A DNA stretch of 31,383 nt from CAYWTX01 sp964461295 (GTDB lineage Bacteria > Planctomycetota > Phycisphaerae > SM23-33): the NCBI GenBank assembly GCA_964461295.1, contig CAYWTX010000639.1:1-31383 (forward strand), read 5' to 3'. The first letter of the stretch is position 1. Every line of letters begins with the position of its first letter. The notes beneath the pieces are model-generated. The model ran no database searches, was not told the DNA's origin, and saw only the letters and a list, made by a program, of their open reading frames with translations. The position numbers and the translations under genes are program-made. Positions 1 through 8,791 of the stretch are shown here, in pieces.

Positions 1-681
1 TGCCCGTGCGCCAAGGTCCTCATCGTGACAAACCCCGTCGATGCGCTGACGGGCTTTGTGAGGGAGAAGTGGCCGGAGATGAACGCGTTCGGCTTCGGCT
101 GCACCTTGGACATGGTGCGGTTTCAGCACTACCTGGCGAAGGCGGCCGGCGTGGCGGTGGGGGCCGTCAGGGCCGTGGTGATCGGATCGCACGATGACAA
201 CATGGTTCCGCTGGTAAGCCAGGCCACCATTGCGGGCAGACCCGTGGTCGAGGTCCTGTCGGCCGAGGCGATCGGGAGCGCAATCGGCCGCACCCGCGCA
301 GCCGGCGCTCTCATCGTGAGCAAACTCAAGACGAGGGGCAGTTTCTATGCGGCGTCACGGGCGGTTGCCGCCATCGTCGAAGCCGTCGCCAGGGACGCGC
401 GGGCCGTCTTCCCGCTGGACGTGCCATGCGGCGGGCACTATGGGCGATGGGACACCTGCCTGGCCCTTCCGTGCGTCGTGGGGGCCGGCGGGGTCGAAGT
501 GCTGGACGTGCGACTGAACGACGATGAACGGGCCGGGCTGGAGGCCTGCGCCCGCGAAGTTGCTCGCGAGATGGAGGCCATCCGGAACGTCGTATCGCGG
601 CCGACGCCGTGCATCGGGCCGGCGGGCGCGCTGGGCGGCGCGAACCGCATCCTCGGCGGCGTCACGACAACTTCGCGATGA
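1..681 (+). CDS. mdh: Malate/lactate dehydrogenase, C-terminal part (5' end outside window)
   Basis: NAD-dependent 2-hydroxyacid dehydrogenase of the LDH/MDH family, interconverting malate and oxaloacetate (or lactate and pyruvate) in the cytoplasm. The frame is open from base 1 and ends with TGA at 679-681, giving 226 residues. Visible family marks are the TNPVD motif at residues 10-14, the LD-x-x-R stretch after it, the catalytic-histidine region GSHDDNMVPL, and a C-terminal helix rich in E/R/A. The usual active-site triplet is HGD; here the glycine is Asp (HDD), which is unusual. The coenzyme-binding N-terminus and the substrate loop lie upstream, so malate versus lactate cannot be decided. 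The last 20 bases overlap the end of the opposite-strand FemAB-like gene, so this looks like the edge of the polysaccharide locus rather than part of it. Confidence 0.88.
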   Translation, partial: CPCAKVLIVTNPVDALTGFVREKWPEMNAFGFGCTLDMVRFQHYLAKAAGVAVGAVRAVVIGSHDDNMVPLVSQATIAGRPVVEVLSAEAIGSAIGRTRAAGALIVSKLKTRGSFYAASRAVAAIVEAVARDARAVFPLDVPCGGHYGRWDTCLALPCVVGAGGVEVLDVRLNDDERAGLEACAREVAREMEAIRNVVSRPTPCIGPAGALGGANRILGGVTTTSR

Positions 682-1717
682 TCCGCGGGCCGATCCGCTT
701 TGCCATCCAGACCGGCAACTTCTTCCAGCAGGCCGCCAGGAACCGGTACTTGGGGCTGTCCGGCCGAAGCTCCGGCAGGGACGCTCCCTCCGCCAACAGG
801 TAGTGCCAGTAAAGCGGGACCTCCCCGGCCCCCCATTGCTTCTTGAACTTGTAGGTCCCCGAATCCCTTGTGCTGCGGCCAAAGTCAAACCGCTTCGCGC
901 CTCGCCGGCATGCGTCCTCAAGCATGGACCAGTAGAGCAGCATGTTGGGACAGTCCTGCCGGTAGCGCCAACTGGCTGCGGCCCAGGGGACGTGGACGCC
1001 ATGCCGGGCCGCGAAGGTCAACGAGGCGGCGACGCACAGGCCCCGGGTTCGCACGCTGTGGAAGCGGACGGCTTCGCCGAAGGTCTCCGCGATCTCGTGG
1101 AAGAACCCGATGCCGTGAGGCGGGCTGCCGAGGTCGCGCATGGTGCGGGCGTAGACGCGATGGAACTCCTCGACGGCGTCGGCTCCGCCGGTGCCGGCCG
1201 TCATCTCGGCCTTCTGCGCTTTGCGGACCTGATTGCGGACGCTCGCCTTGAGGCCCTGCCAGAGGGTCTCGGCGTTGTCCGGCAGGTCCAGGCACATCGC
1301 CACCTTGTCCCTCCGCGAGGGGACGGTCTCGCCCAGCGACGCCGACTGCCGGAGTTCGACCCATCGCACGTGGCGTTCGCCGAGCAGCCTCCTGGCGGCT
1401 TCCATGAGCGAATCTTGGGCAGCCGCGTCATCGGCCAGCACGCCCGATGCGTCGAGGTACGGCAGGCTGCAAAGGTAATGACCGAACAGGGCGCTCTTCT
1501 GTTCGACGAGTTGAAGGATGCCCACGACCTTGCCCCCGCGGGTGGCCGTGAGGTAGCAGGGGACGTTTCCGTAGGCGTCCCTCATCACGCACCCCCAGCG
1601 GCCGTCGTGGTAGATCGTCGCGTCGGGGTGACTTGCCAGGTATGCCTCCCAGTCGGGCGGCCGAGTCGATGACGAAACCTGGCATGTGCCGGAGCCTGCC
1701 GTGTCCGGAAAGCCCAT
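662..1717 (-). CDS. FemAB-like acyl/aminoacyl transferase, XrtA/PEP-CTERM-associated type
   Basis: A 351-residue cytoplasmic protein of the FemAB/GNAT fold. FemAB proteins transfer aminoacyl groups; the relatives found in exosortase-A exopolysaccharide loci (TIGR03019 type) have no proven substrate. The recognisable part is the C-terminal half: a basic helix near residues 157-170, and the FDFGRS motif at 277-282 followed by a TYKFKKQWG stretch, the signature of this subgroup. The start at 1717 is chosen because AGGAGA (complement of 1725-1730) stands 7 bases before the ATG. An upstream in-frame ATG at 1786 would add 23 low-complexity residues. It is transcribed away from the CapA-like gene and ends inside the 3' end of the dehydrogenase gene. 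The family assignment is fairly sure; the substrate is unknown. Confidence 0.82.
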   Translation of the reverse strand: MGFPDTAGSGTCQVSSSTRPPDWEAYLASHPDATIYHDGRWGCVMRDAYGNVPCYLTATRGGKVVGILQLVEQKSALFGHYLCSLPYLDASGVLADDAAAQDSLMEAARRLLGERHVRWVELRQSASLGETVPSRRDKVAMCLDLPDNAETLWQGLKASVRNQVRKAQKAEMTAGTGGADAVEEFHRVYARTMRDLGSPPHGIGFFHEIAETFGEAVRFHSVRTRGLCVAASLTFAARHGVHVPWAAASWRYRQDCPNMLLYWSMLEDACRRGAKRFDFGRSTRDSGTYKFKKQWGAGEVPLYWHYLLAEGASLPELRPDSPKYRFLAACWKKLPVWMAKRIGPRIIAKLS

Positions 1718-1923
1718 CGCGATGTCTCCTGGCTGCTCTGTCCTGTCGTCCCAAGGCCCGGCTGGCCGCCGGGAGTGCAACATCACCAGTCTGCTCTATG
1801 GCAACCGCAGTCTGCCCCGAACGCAAGGCCGAATCCCCGCGAAACCGCGGCTGGGTGGGCCGAGGGCGGGCGCGGCCGTCTCCACGGGCCCCCACGCTGG
1901 CGGGCCCGGCATCGACAGCCGGC

Positions 1924-1953
1924 TTGGCAAATCAGGGACCGGCACAGTAGGAT
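1924..1953 (+). promoter_or_regulatory. Possible sigma-70-like promoter before the CapA-like gene
   Basis: In the 243-base divergent spacer (1718-1960) a TTGGCA hexamer (1924-1929) is followed after 18 bases by TAGGAT (1948-1953), matching the -35 and -10 consensus at 5 and 4 of 6 positions. It lies so close to the ATG at 1961 that a transcript would be nearly leaderless, and TAGGAT may instead be the ribosome-binding site. Nothing else in the spacer stood out. Confidence 0.2.
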
Positions 1954-1960
1954 CATCGGC

Positions 1961-3061
1961 ATGGCGACAGCCGGTCACGAGCAGTCAATCCGCTTGGCAG
2001 CCGTTGGGGACATCCTCCTGGCCGCCGGTCCCGCCGGGGAGGGCGGACGCGGCCGAGGCAGGGACCTCGGCGGAGTCGCGAAGCTGTTCGCCGACTGCGA
2101 CATCGTGTTCGGGAATCTTGAGTGCGCCCTTTCCGGAGACGGCGGGCTGGTTCCGACCGAGCCGCGCGTGATCTCGACGCCCGACCTTGTGCGATCGGCG
2201 GTCTCATCGGGCTTCGGCGTCGTGACGCTCGCCAACAACCACACGTTCGACTGCCTGGAAGGCGGTTTTCGCGCCACCTGCCGGCTGCTGGAGGAGATGG
2301 GCGTCAGGCACTTCGGCGCCGGGGCGGACCTGGCACAGGCGTCCGCGCCGGCGATCGTCGATGTTCGCGGCGTTCGCGTCGCCTTCATCGGCGGCGCCGA
2401 TCGCCGGAGCGGCACGAGGTACTTCGCCGCCGCGGACCGCTGGGGCGTGGCGCCGCTGGACGTGGACCGCATCTGTTCGCAGGTGCGGCGGCTCCGCGAG
2501 GAGTGCGATCACGTCATTGTCTCGCCCCACTGGGGCGAGGAACGTTTCCTGATCCCCTCGCCGGAGCAGATCGACCAGGCTCGCCGCATGATCGAGGCCG
2601 GGGCTTCGATGGTGCTTGGCCACCATCCGCACGTGATCCAGGGCATGGAACTTCGCCGCGGCAGGCCGATCGCCTACTCGCTGGGGAACTTCATCGCCAA
2701 CGAGGTGGCGTTCTCCGACGGCGACGTGTTGCGATGGAGCCGCGCCGAGCGTACCGGGTGCCTCCTGACAGCCGAACTGGCGGCTGCCGGCGCGGTCACG
2801 GACGTCCGCCAGAGGCCCACCCACGACGACGGCGCCGCGGTCGGCCCCGCCCCCGACGGCTTCGGCCAGAGGCGAATCGACAAGGCCAACCGCGCCCTGG
2901 CCCGCGGCGTGACTGCTCGGCGCTATCGCCGCGAGCACCGTCGCGTGAAGACGTACGGCCCCATCCTGTCGCACCTTCGCTGGTCCGAACTGACGAAACT
3001 GCGCCTCCGCCAACTGAGGAAGGCCATTGGGCTGCTCCGCGGCGCGGCTAAGGCGCGCTAG
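1961..3061 (+). CDS. CapA-family metallophosphatase-like protein (poly-gamma-glutamate/capsule type)
   Basis: A 366-residue protein of the CapA/PgsA family, a calcineurin-like fold found in poly-gamma-glutamate and other capsule loci. All core motifs are present: VGD at 15-17, GNLE at 51-54, ANNH at 91-94, HWGEE at 190-194, GHHPHV at 220-225 and SLGNF at 240-244. These supply the metal-binding His, Asp and Asn residues. There is no signal peptide or anchor helix with the start used here, so it looks soluble or cytoplasmic, unlike membrane-anchored CapA. The start at 1961 is chosen because residues before it, in a longer open frame from 1775, are proline- and arginine-rich filler. It is the only complete + strand gene. 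It diverges from the FemAB-like gene and its 3' end overlaps the AS-like gene at 3048 by 14 bases. Its role in this locus is inferred only from the family. Confidence 0.85.
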   Translation: MATAGHEQSIRLAAVGDILLAAGPAGEGGRGRGRDLGGVAKLFADCDIVFGNLECALSGDGGLVPTEPRVISTPDLVRSAVSSGFGVVTLANNHTFDCLEGGFRATCRLLEEMGVRHFGAGADLAQASAPAIVDVRGVRVAFIGGADRRSGTRYFAAADRWGVAPLDVDRICSQVRRLREECDHVIVSPHWGEERFLIPSPEQIDQARRMIEAGASMVLGHHPHVIQGMELRRGRPIAYSLGNFIANEVAFSDGDVLRWSRAERTGCLLTAELAAAGAVTDVRQRPTHDDGAAVGPAPDGFGQRRIDKANRALARGVTARRYRREHRRVKTYGPILSHLRWSELTKLRLRQLRKAIGLLRGAAKAR

Positions 3062-4811
3062 CCCGCCTTCCTTGCCTTCCCCGCGGGTAGACGTGCACGC
3101 CGCTGCACATCCGTTCGTACCGGCCGACGACCTGAAGGTCGGCGAACACGTGTCCGTAGTCTCGCAGGAAACTGGCGTGCAGTGCCGCCGCAAGAAGCAC
3201 CGCGCCTCGACGCATGATGGAGGACGGGAACCCGGCCGTGATGCCCTGGGCGATGGTGCGTCGCACGGATGGCAGACTTCGCACCCAACGTGTCGTCCGC
3301 GTCCTGTCCCACTGGGTCTGTCCCGTGATGTCGCCCTTCACCGGACAGGGGAGATGGCCGTGGTACGTCTGCCACGGGACGGCCATGAAGCCCTTCGGGA
3401 ATCTCTCGGCCCATCTGTGGTAGAACCTGTGCCGCGGGAACAGGTCGACCGGCGCCGAGAGGATCAGGTCCATGAACGAGCCGTCGAAGAACGGCGTCAG
3501 GAACTCCACTCGCCATTCGTCCACGTTCTCGAAGAGCGGATGCAGGTGGCGGCGCTGATCGTTGTTCATGTAGAACAGGTGGACGGCTCTCCCGGCGTCG
3601 GCACACTCGATTCGCCTGAACTCCTCGCGGATGCCGTCGTGAAGTGCATCGCTCAGTTTCCGGTAGACGCCGGGATCGTAGAAACGCTCCGAAGGACGAG
3701 CCGCCTGCCAGAACTTCTCAGCCAGCGAATCGACGCCCTTTTCCCGAAGGGCGCGGATGTCATTTTCCTCCACATACACATACCCGACGCCGACGCTGCC
3801 GCCATCCCCCGAGAACACCAGAGGGGTCGCCGGCGGCTGCTTCTCGCCCTCCCATCGCACGTTCCTGATGCGGCTGGACCATCCCATCTCCCCCAGGCCG
3901 AAGCCCGGCACGACCCGGTGACGGACCCCGATCGCCTCGGCGAGGCCCCTGGCAAGGCTGTCGTCGATGCAGCCGTGCTCGAAGGTCAACGCGGTGAAGT
4001 CCGCTCCCAGTTGCTTCAGCATCATCACGATGCAGCGGGAATCCAGGCCGCCGCTCAGAAGCGAGACAACCATCCTCTGTGGGTCGCATCGCCTGGCGAC
4101 GGCCTCGCGGAAGAGGTCGTAGGCGGCATCCAGAAGCCGGTCCTCCGTCATCGACAGGGGATCGAGGGTATCCGAGCGGAAGTAGAACTCCTTCGCGATC
4201 GCGCCGTCCTGACACGACAACATCTCGGCGGCCTCAAGGATCTTGACATCGGCGTAAGGCGTTCGGTTGCCGAGGGGGTACTTGAACGCAACGATCTCGG
4301 CCAGCCCCTGCATGTCCAGACGCTTCGGGACGCCGGCGATGGCTTCGAGCACGCGAAGGGAGTTGGCGAAGTACAGATGGTCGGGCCCCGCGCTGTAATA
4401 GACGGGCCGCACGCCCAGTTTGTCGGTTGCGAGCAGAAGTCGGTGAGAGGCGACGGTGTAGTGACACAGCGCAAAGCTTCCTCGGCAACGCCGAAGGCCG
4501 TCGTTATTCGCCTCGTCCAGACGGCTGCTCATCGCGACCAGTTCGCCCTGGCGGTCTGCGGCGCCGGGCGGGCCATCGATCAGCATCTGCCCGGCCAGCG
4601 CCGCGACGTGAACGCCAGGAAGATGGTGGTACGCGGGAGCCGGGAACGCCCCGACGTCGACCTTCGCCAGGAAGAACCGGTCGGACGAGAATTCCTGCAC
4701 GGGGTCGCCCGCTCGCGATATGTTCCGGACGATCGTGGCGACGGAATCGGCGGGAGGCGGAACGGGTCGGCCCCCGCTCTGCACGGCGTAGATGCCCGCG
4801 AAGAGAGACAT
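3048..4811 (-). CDS. Asparagine synthetase-like protein, full-size, lacking the Cys2 nucleophile
   Basis: A 587-residue two-domain protein. The N-terminal part matches the class II glutamine amidotransferase fold (VRPVYY near 134-139 and the FANSL stretch near 148-152). The C-terminal part is the ATP-pyrophosphatase synthetase domain with a PP-loop SGGLDS at 253-258. The protein starts MSLFAGI, so the residue that should be the catalytic Cys2 of glutamine hydrolysis is Ser. It therefore probably adenylates a carboxylate and uses a free amine or ammonia, as beta-lactam synthetase-type relatives do. The ATG at 4811 is preceded by AAGGAG 8 bases away; an upstream ATG at 4916 has no such site. 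It follows the PaaK-like gene after 165 bases. A carboxylated sugar or side chain is a reasonable substrate guess, but unproven. Confidence 0.8.
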   Translation of the reverse strand: MSLFAGIYAVQSGGRPVPPPADSVATIVRNISRAGDPVQEFSSDRFFLAKVDVGAFPAPAYHHLPGVHVAALAGQMLIDGPPGAADRQGELVAMSSRLDEANNDGLRRCRGSFALCHYTVASHRLLLATDKLGVRPVYYSAGPDHLYFANSLRVLEAIAGVPKRLDMQGLAEIVAFKYPLGNRTPYADVKILEAAEMLSCQDGAIAKEFYFRSDTLDPLSMTEDRLLDAAYDLFREAVARRCDPQRMVVSLLSGGLDSRCIVMMLKQLGADFTALTFEHGCIDDSLARGLAEAIGVRHRVVPGFGLGEMGWSSRIRNVRWEGEKQPPATPLVFSGDGGSVGVGYVYVEENDIRALREKGVDSLAEKFWQAARPSERFYDPGVYRKLSDALHDGIREEFRRIECADAGRAVHLFYMNNDQRRHLHPLFENVDEWRVEFLTPFFDGSFMDLILSAPVDLFPRHRFYHRWAERFPKGFMAVPWQTYHGHLPCPVKGDITGQTQWDRTRTTRWVRSLPSVRRTIAQGITAGFPSSIMRRGAVLLAAALHASFLRDYGHVFADLQVVGRYERMCSGVHVYPRGRQGRRASAP

Positions 4812-4976
4812 GGCTTGGACTCCTTGAACCCGATGCCACAAATGAACCCGCGGCGCGGATCCTGATTGGCCTGCGTGGCGGCCCACAAGGGCGCCCGCAA
4901 TCGCCTCGCGAACCATCCCCCCAGCCGCATGGGACCTGGCGGAAGTACGCCGAACAACCGTCGCCCGTGCGCCGTT

Positions 4977-6371
4977 TCACGTCCGGGGCGCCGTCGCGGG
5001 ATCCCCGGCCGCCGCACGGAGCTCCTCCGCCACCTTGCTGACCACCGGGCGGTACTTGCCTGACGGGGCGGGGCGAATGTCCTCAACGACTTCCACCGTG
5101 ACCCTGTCATCGCTGCGGAGGCGCTGCTCGACGCCGCGGCGGACTCGCTCGCATCCGTCAGCCGGGAAGCTGCCGTCCGTCACGACGAGGACTGCTATCC
5201 GGCCTCTCTCCTCCTGGCGGAGCTGGAACTTCACGATGCCCGGAACCGACCGGCAGATATAGATGATGAAATACCCGGCCACCCACTTGCCGTCGCTTGT
5301 TACGACGAAGTCGGCAACGCGACCATCGCTGATCCTGATGCTGCTGAGGGTACGCCCGCACGGGCACGGCTCGTTCGACAGCGTCACGATGTCGCCGGTG
5401 CGATATCGGATGATCGGCATGACCTTGCTGACGATGTTCGTGAGCACCAGTTCGCCCTGGCCATCTGTCGGCTCGCCGCTGCCGGGGTCGACCGTCCCCA
5501 GGAGCACCTGCTCATCCATGCAGTGCATGGTGAAGTGCTCGCACTCGTGGCCGACCAGACCGCCCTCGCGGAGGCCGTAGGAGTCATAGACGGGCACGCC
5601 GAATGCCTCGGAGATGATCTTGCGGTCCACGTCGGTGAGCACCTCGGAGGTCGTGGAGATCGCTCTCAACCCCCGGCCGGCAAGCTCCGCGAGGTCGATC
5701 CCCCGCGACCTGGCCATCGTGGCGATGAGCGAGAAGCTGCACGGGTAGCCGAAGATGCACTTCGGCCGCCAGCGCTTCCAGTACTCGAGGTACCCCGGCA
5801 CCGATTCGGGGCGGATCTCGAACCCGTTGGTCAGGCCGTCGTTGACCAACCAGTCGCGGACCCGCTTGATCCGGTCCTGCTTGTTCAGCTCGACCGGCGA
5901 GCCCCAGAAGTACATTTCCTTGTCCCCCCGGCGGATGCCGATCCACTCGTGCCCCCGCATCCGCGCGGCGTTGATCTGGGCCTCGCGGCTGGAGGTCGTG
6001 TAGAACTGAAGCGCCTCGTTCGTCGAGCCGCTTGTACGCACCAGCATGAGCCGCCTGCCCTCCTCCCGCCAGACCATCTCCTCCCGCCGTGAGCGGAGCG
6101 TTTGCTTCGCCAGCAAGGGAAACCGCTGAAGGTCCGCCAGATCCCGGATGTCAGTGGGCCGCATACCGCGGGCGTCCATCACTTCGCGCCAGTAAGGGCT
6201 GTGCTCGTAAGCGGAGGCGACGACATCACGCAACCGCTGCACTTGCATCGCCTTGAGTCGCTCGCGAGGCCAGCGTTCGCTCGCCCGCAGCTCCTTCAGG
6301 ATGGCGAAGCTTCGGCGTCCCAGCAGCCGCTCCTGGATTCGGAACATCGTTCGAGCAAGGACAGGAAGCAT
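4977..6371 (-). CDS. PaaK-like AMP-forming ligase (phenylacetate-CoA ligase family)
   Basis: A 464-residue adenylate-forming enzyme that should activate a carboxylate with ATP. Motifs seen are the phosphate-binding loop TSGSTNEA at 113-120 (normally TSGSTGxP), the YDSYGLREG motif in the middle, and RYRTGDIV in the C-terminal third, followed by a Cys-rich CPCGR stretch and the small C-terminal domain. PaaK-like proteins without a phenylacetate pathway around them are common in capsule and exopolysaccharide loci (the CapK type), where their substrate is unknown. The ATG at 6371 is preceded by AAGGGA. It lies 30 bases downstream of the deacetylase gene, so is probably co-transcribed with it. Family sure; acyl substrate unknown. 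Confidence 0.85.
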   Translation of the reverse strand: MLPVLARTMFRIQERLLGRRSFAILKELRASERWPRERLKAMQVQRLRDVVASAYEHSPYWREVMDARGMRPTDIRDLADLQRFPLLAKQTLRSRREEMVWREEGRRLMLVRTSGSTNEALQFYTTSSREAQINAARMRGHEWIGIRRGDKEMYFWGSPVELNKQDRIKRVRDWLVNDGLTNGFEIRPESVPGYLEYWKRWRPKCIFGYPCSFSLIATMARSRGIDLAELAGRGLRAISTTSEVLTDVDRKIISEAFGVPVYDSYGLREGGLVGHECEHFTMHCMDEQVLLGTVDPGSGEPTDGQGELVLTNIVSKVMPIIRYRTGDIVTLSNEPCPCGRTLSSIRISDGRVADFVVTSDGKWVAGYFIIYICRSVPGIVKFQLRQEERGRIAVLVVTDGSFPADGCERVRRGVEQRLRSDDRVTVEVVEDIRPAPSGKYRPVVSKVAEELRAAAGDPATAPRT

Positions 6372-6401
6372 GGCACGTCCCTTTCGGGTCCTTCTGCATC
6401 C

Positions 6402-7409
6402 TCAAACCCAGTACGCCCGGTTGCAGAGCTGAACGGCCCTTCGCACGTAGGAGCGAAGGACGTTGCCCATGCGGCAGGGCGGAACGGCCCTGGGCTCATA
6501 CCGGCCCGCCTGGACGGCGGCCGCGAGCCGGGCGAACGTGTGGATCGGGAACGCCGAGGCGTTCGTGGCCAGCCACGCGCAGAGCCGACCGAACCGGCGG
6601 GCGACGACCCGGTTGAGCCGCCCGCCATCGTACTGGTGGTTCCGGACCTTGAACAGACTGAAGCTGTGCAGGATAGTCACCGCGTCGGCCCCGGCGCCGC
6701 GGATCATGCCGATCGCGTCGCGACATTCCTCGAACGACATTCCCACAAGGTCCAGCGGCTGGGCCGGGTGCAGGCCCGGCAGAGGGGGGTGCTCGAAACC
6801 CGACAGGGCCAGTTCCAGCACGTCGCCGTACCACTTCGAGCCGTTGTACCGCTGGGGGTCGTGGAATCGGCACTGGCCGCCCAGGTAGGGGAACGTATAA
6901 CTGCTGTCCACCCGGATGCCCATGGCGGCCAGTTGCCCGAGCGTCGTCTCGTCGGCGGCCATGTTTCCGGCCCGGAAGGCCACCGGCCGCCGACCCGTCC
7001 ATCTCTCCAGCCGCTGAGCCCCCTCCTCAAGCAGGGCGAGCTGTTCGGTTGCCGGCAGGTCGGGGAACTGGTCGGTGAAGGGGAAGGGCTTGCCCTGTTG
7101 CTTCAGGCCGTAGTGCTTGTGGTTGGGATGCACGTGGAGCTGGACGTCCTGGCCGTGGTCGAGGAGGTACCGGCAGACAGGTTCCATGGTTCCGGGGTAT
7201 CCCTGTTCATCGGCAAACGGCTCGACGAAGAACGTTGCCGCCAGAGCGTGACGATCGAGGATGCCCACGATCAGCGGCAGGCCGAGTTCGCTGGGCCCGT
7301 ACCGCCCCCAGACTGCCCGCTCGGGCGACACGGGGCGGAGGCGTTCATCGCCCCAGGCTCCGCCCATGGAGCACTCCACGTCGAACGTGATGTAGACGCC
7401 CGGGTTCAT
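6402..7409 (-). CDS. Polysaccharide deacetylase-like protein (NodB fold, DVE type)
   Basis: A 335-residue NodB-fold protein that would remove N- or O-acetyl groups from sugars. The first motif is TFDVE (residues 8-12), the variant seen in the exopolysaccharide-locus branch rather than the classic TFDDG. The metal-binding histidines are likely in HVHPNH (92-97). ATFFVE near 58-63, a FRAGN motif and an ILHSFS stretch near the end complete the pattern. There is no signal peptide, so action in the cytoplasm on a nucleotide sugar or lipid-linked intermediate is possible. The ATG overlaps the stop of the ATP-grasp gene in an ATGA, which fixes the start and implies translational coupling. Confidence 0.85.
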   Translation of the reverse strand: MNPGVYITFDVECSMGGAWGDERLRPVSPERAVWGRYGPSELGLPLIVGILDRHALAATFFVEPFADEQGYPGTMEPVCRYLLDHGQDVQLHVHPNHKHYGLKQQGKPFPFTDQFPDLPATEQLALLEEGAQRLERWTGRRPVAFRAGNMAADETTLGQLAAMGIRVDSSYTFPYLGGQCRFHDPQRYNGSKWYGDVLELALSGFEHPPLPGLHPAQPLDLVGMSFEECRDAIGMIRGAGADAVTILHSFSLFKVRNHQYDGGRLNRVVARRFGRLCAWLATNASAFPIHTFARLAAAVQAGRYEPRAVPPCRMGNVLRSYVRRAVQLCNRAYWV

Positions 7410-8683
7410 GTCGGCGGGCGGTCCTGCGACTGCGGGTTTCCGATGATGTCGAGCGACTCGGCCCCGAGTCGCCTAACCATTTGTTTCAGGTCCACGAAGA
7501 ACGGCTTGACGTCCCTCAGCCAGAACGTGTCGTCCTTCGTCCATGGCCCGCAATTCCACAGGAACCGCGCCACGGCCCCGAACTTGCTGAGATGCCTTTG
7601 CCCGGGCGGGAGCTGGTCGCCGCGGAGCATCCCGAACATCCAGTTCGCGTCGCCGCCCAGGATGCGTGTGCGCAGACCCACCTGATAGGGCGTACGCTTC
7701 ATCTTCTCCGGCTCGAAATGGCTCTGCCAGAGCAGGAACGGGGCGTCGAACCCAGCCATGATGACCGTGGGCAGGCCCCCGATGAACCGCGGGTTGATCT
7801 CGAGGAAGATGTACTTGTCCGTGGCCGGGTCGTAGTGGAACTGGACGCCGGCAATGCCTTCCCACCCGATGGCCTTCAGCAGGCGAACGGCGTCGCCGAT
7901 GAGTCCCTCGTGCCGGCAGGAGACGCGCTGGACCGTGACTCCGCCCGCCAGGGGCATGTGGTGCTCGCCGATGTACTCGCCTGCCATGAAGCACTCGCCG
8001 CGGTGCATCAGGACCTGCACGTGGTCCTCGACGCCGGGGTGGTACTCCTGGACGATGACGTTGTCGGCGAAGGCTTCGACGCCCCGGTGGAGCCGCTCAA
8101 GCTGGGCGGGACTCTCGGCGTAGGCAGCCTTCCACGGGGCTTTCTTGCCGTCGGCCGGCTCGTTCTGCTTCCGCGTCCGCAAGACCAGCGGGAACCGCAG
8201 GGCGGCGCCGCCGCCGGCGATGAGCTGGTCCAGCGTCATCCCCCGGGCCACCGGCACCGCGAGTTGCACGCAGAGCCGCTGCATGTAGTCCTTGTCGGTG
8301 GCCTTCTCAAAGCACTCCCTCGACGGGCTGAGCACGCGGATGTCAGGCTCGAAGTTCCCCCGCCGAGCGATCAGGGCGTTGTGGTAGCCCTCGGCGATGG
8401 TCATTACCGAAGCGACCTCCAGTCGCCGGGCCAGCGACGCGACTTCGTCGGCGAAGCCGGCGCCGCCTGCCTTGCTGTCCAACGTCCAGGCGCTGCCGGA
8501 GTAGCGGCTGTGCGCGGCCTGGCCGTTGGGCGTGGCCACCACGGCATGAACCGACAGCCCGTTGCGGGCCAGGCTGCGAACGACCCACAACCCCACCTGC
8601 GTGTCGCCCACGATGGCCAACACGCGGCGACATCTCGGCGTCGAACGTAGCGACGCGGGCCGAGGAGGCAGGACAACCTTCAT
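7406..8683 (-). CDS. ATP-grasp carboxylate-amine ligase-like protein
   Basis: A 425-residue ATP-grasp protein with the three usual parts: an N-terminal Rossmann-like preATP domain (VLAIVGDTQVG), a central ATP-binding lobe with a lysine/arginine loop and VQEYHPGVEDHVQV, and the metal-binding FLEINPRFIGG near the C-terminal third. Such enzymes join a carboxylate, through an acyl-phosphate, to an amine or thiol. Members in polysaccharide loci are presumed to attach amino acids or amides to sugars. The start at 8683 has GGGAG 7 bases upstream; a longer frame from 8755 adds 24 residues with no family match. It is coupled to the deacetylase by ATGA. The substrate is not deducible. Confidence 0.83.
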   Translation of the reverse strand: MKVVLPPRPASLRSTPRCRRVLAIVGDTQVGLWVVRSLARNGLSVHAVVATPNGQAAHSRYSGSAWTLDSKAGGAGFADEVASLARRLEVASVMTIAEGYHNALIARRGNFEPDIRVLSPSRECFEKATDKDYMQRLCVQLAVPVARGMTLDQLIAGGGAALRFPLVLRTRKQNEPADGKKAPWKAAYAESPAQLERLHRGVEAFADNVIVQEYHPGVEDHVQVLMHRGECFMAGEYIGEHHMPLAGGVTVQRVSCRHEGLIGDAVRLLKAIGWEGIAGVQFHYDPATDKYIFLEINPRFIGGLPTVIMAGFDAPFLLWQSHFEPEKMKRTPYQVGLRTRILGGDANWMFGMLRGDQLPPGQRHLSKFGAVARFLWNCGPWTKDDTFWLRDVKPFFVDLKQMVRRLGAESLDIIGNPQSQDRPPT

Positions 8684-8791
8684 GCTCCGTCTCCCATACT
8701 GTCTCACGGGCAGTTGTGTGCGCGGACATGCGGCGCGCGAGCCCAGCCCTTCCACATAGTGCGCGGGTGTCGCGAACCGGCGCGGCTGTCA

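Noticed and set aside
3027..4865. Long + strand open frame opposite the full-size AS-like gene, and similar long antisense frames across the window
   Set aside because: These are typical of high-GC DNA. Their products are rich in Arg/Pro/Gly/Ala with no family motifs, and they mirror well-supported genes on the other strand.
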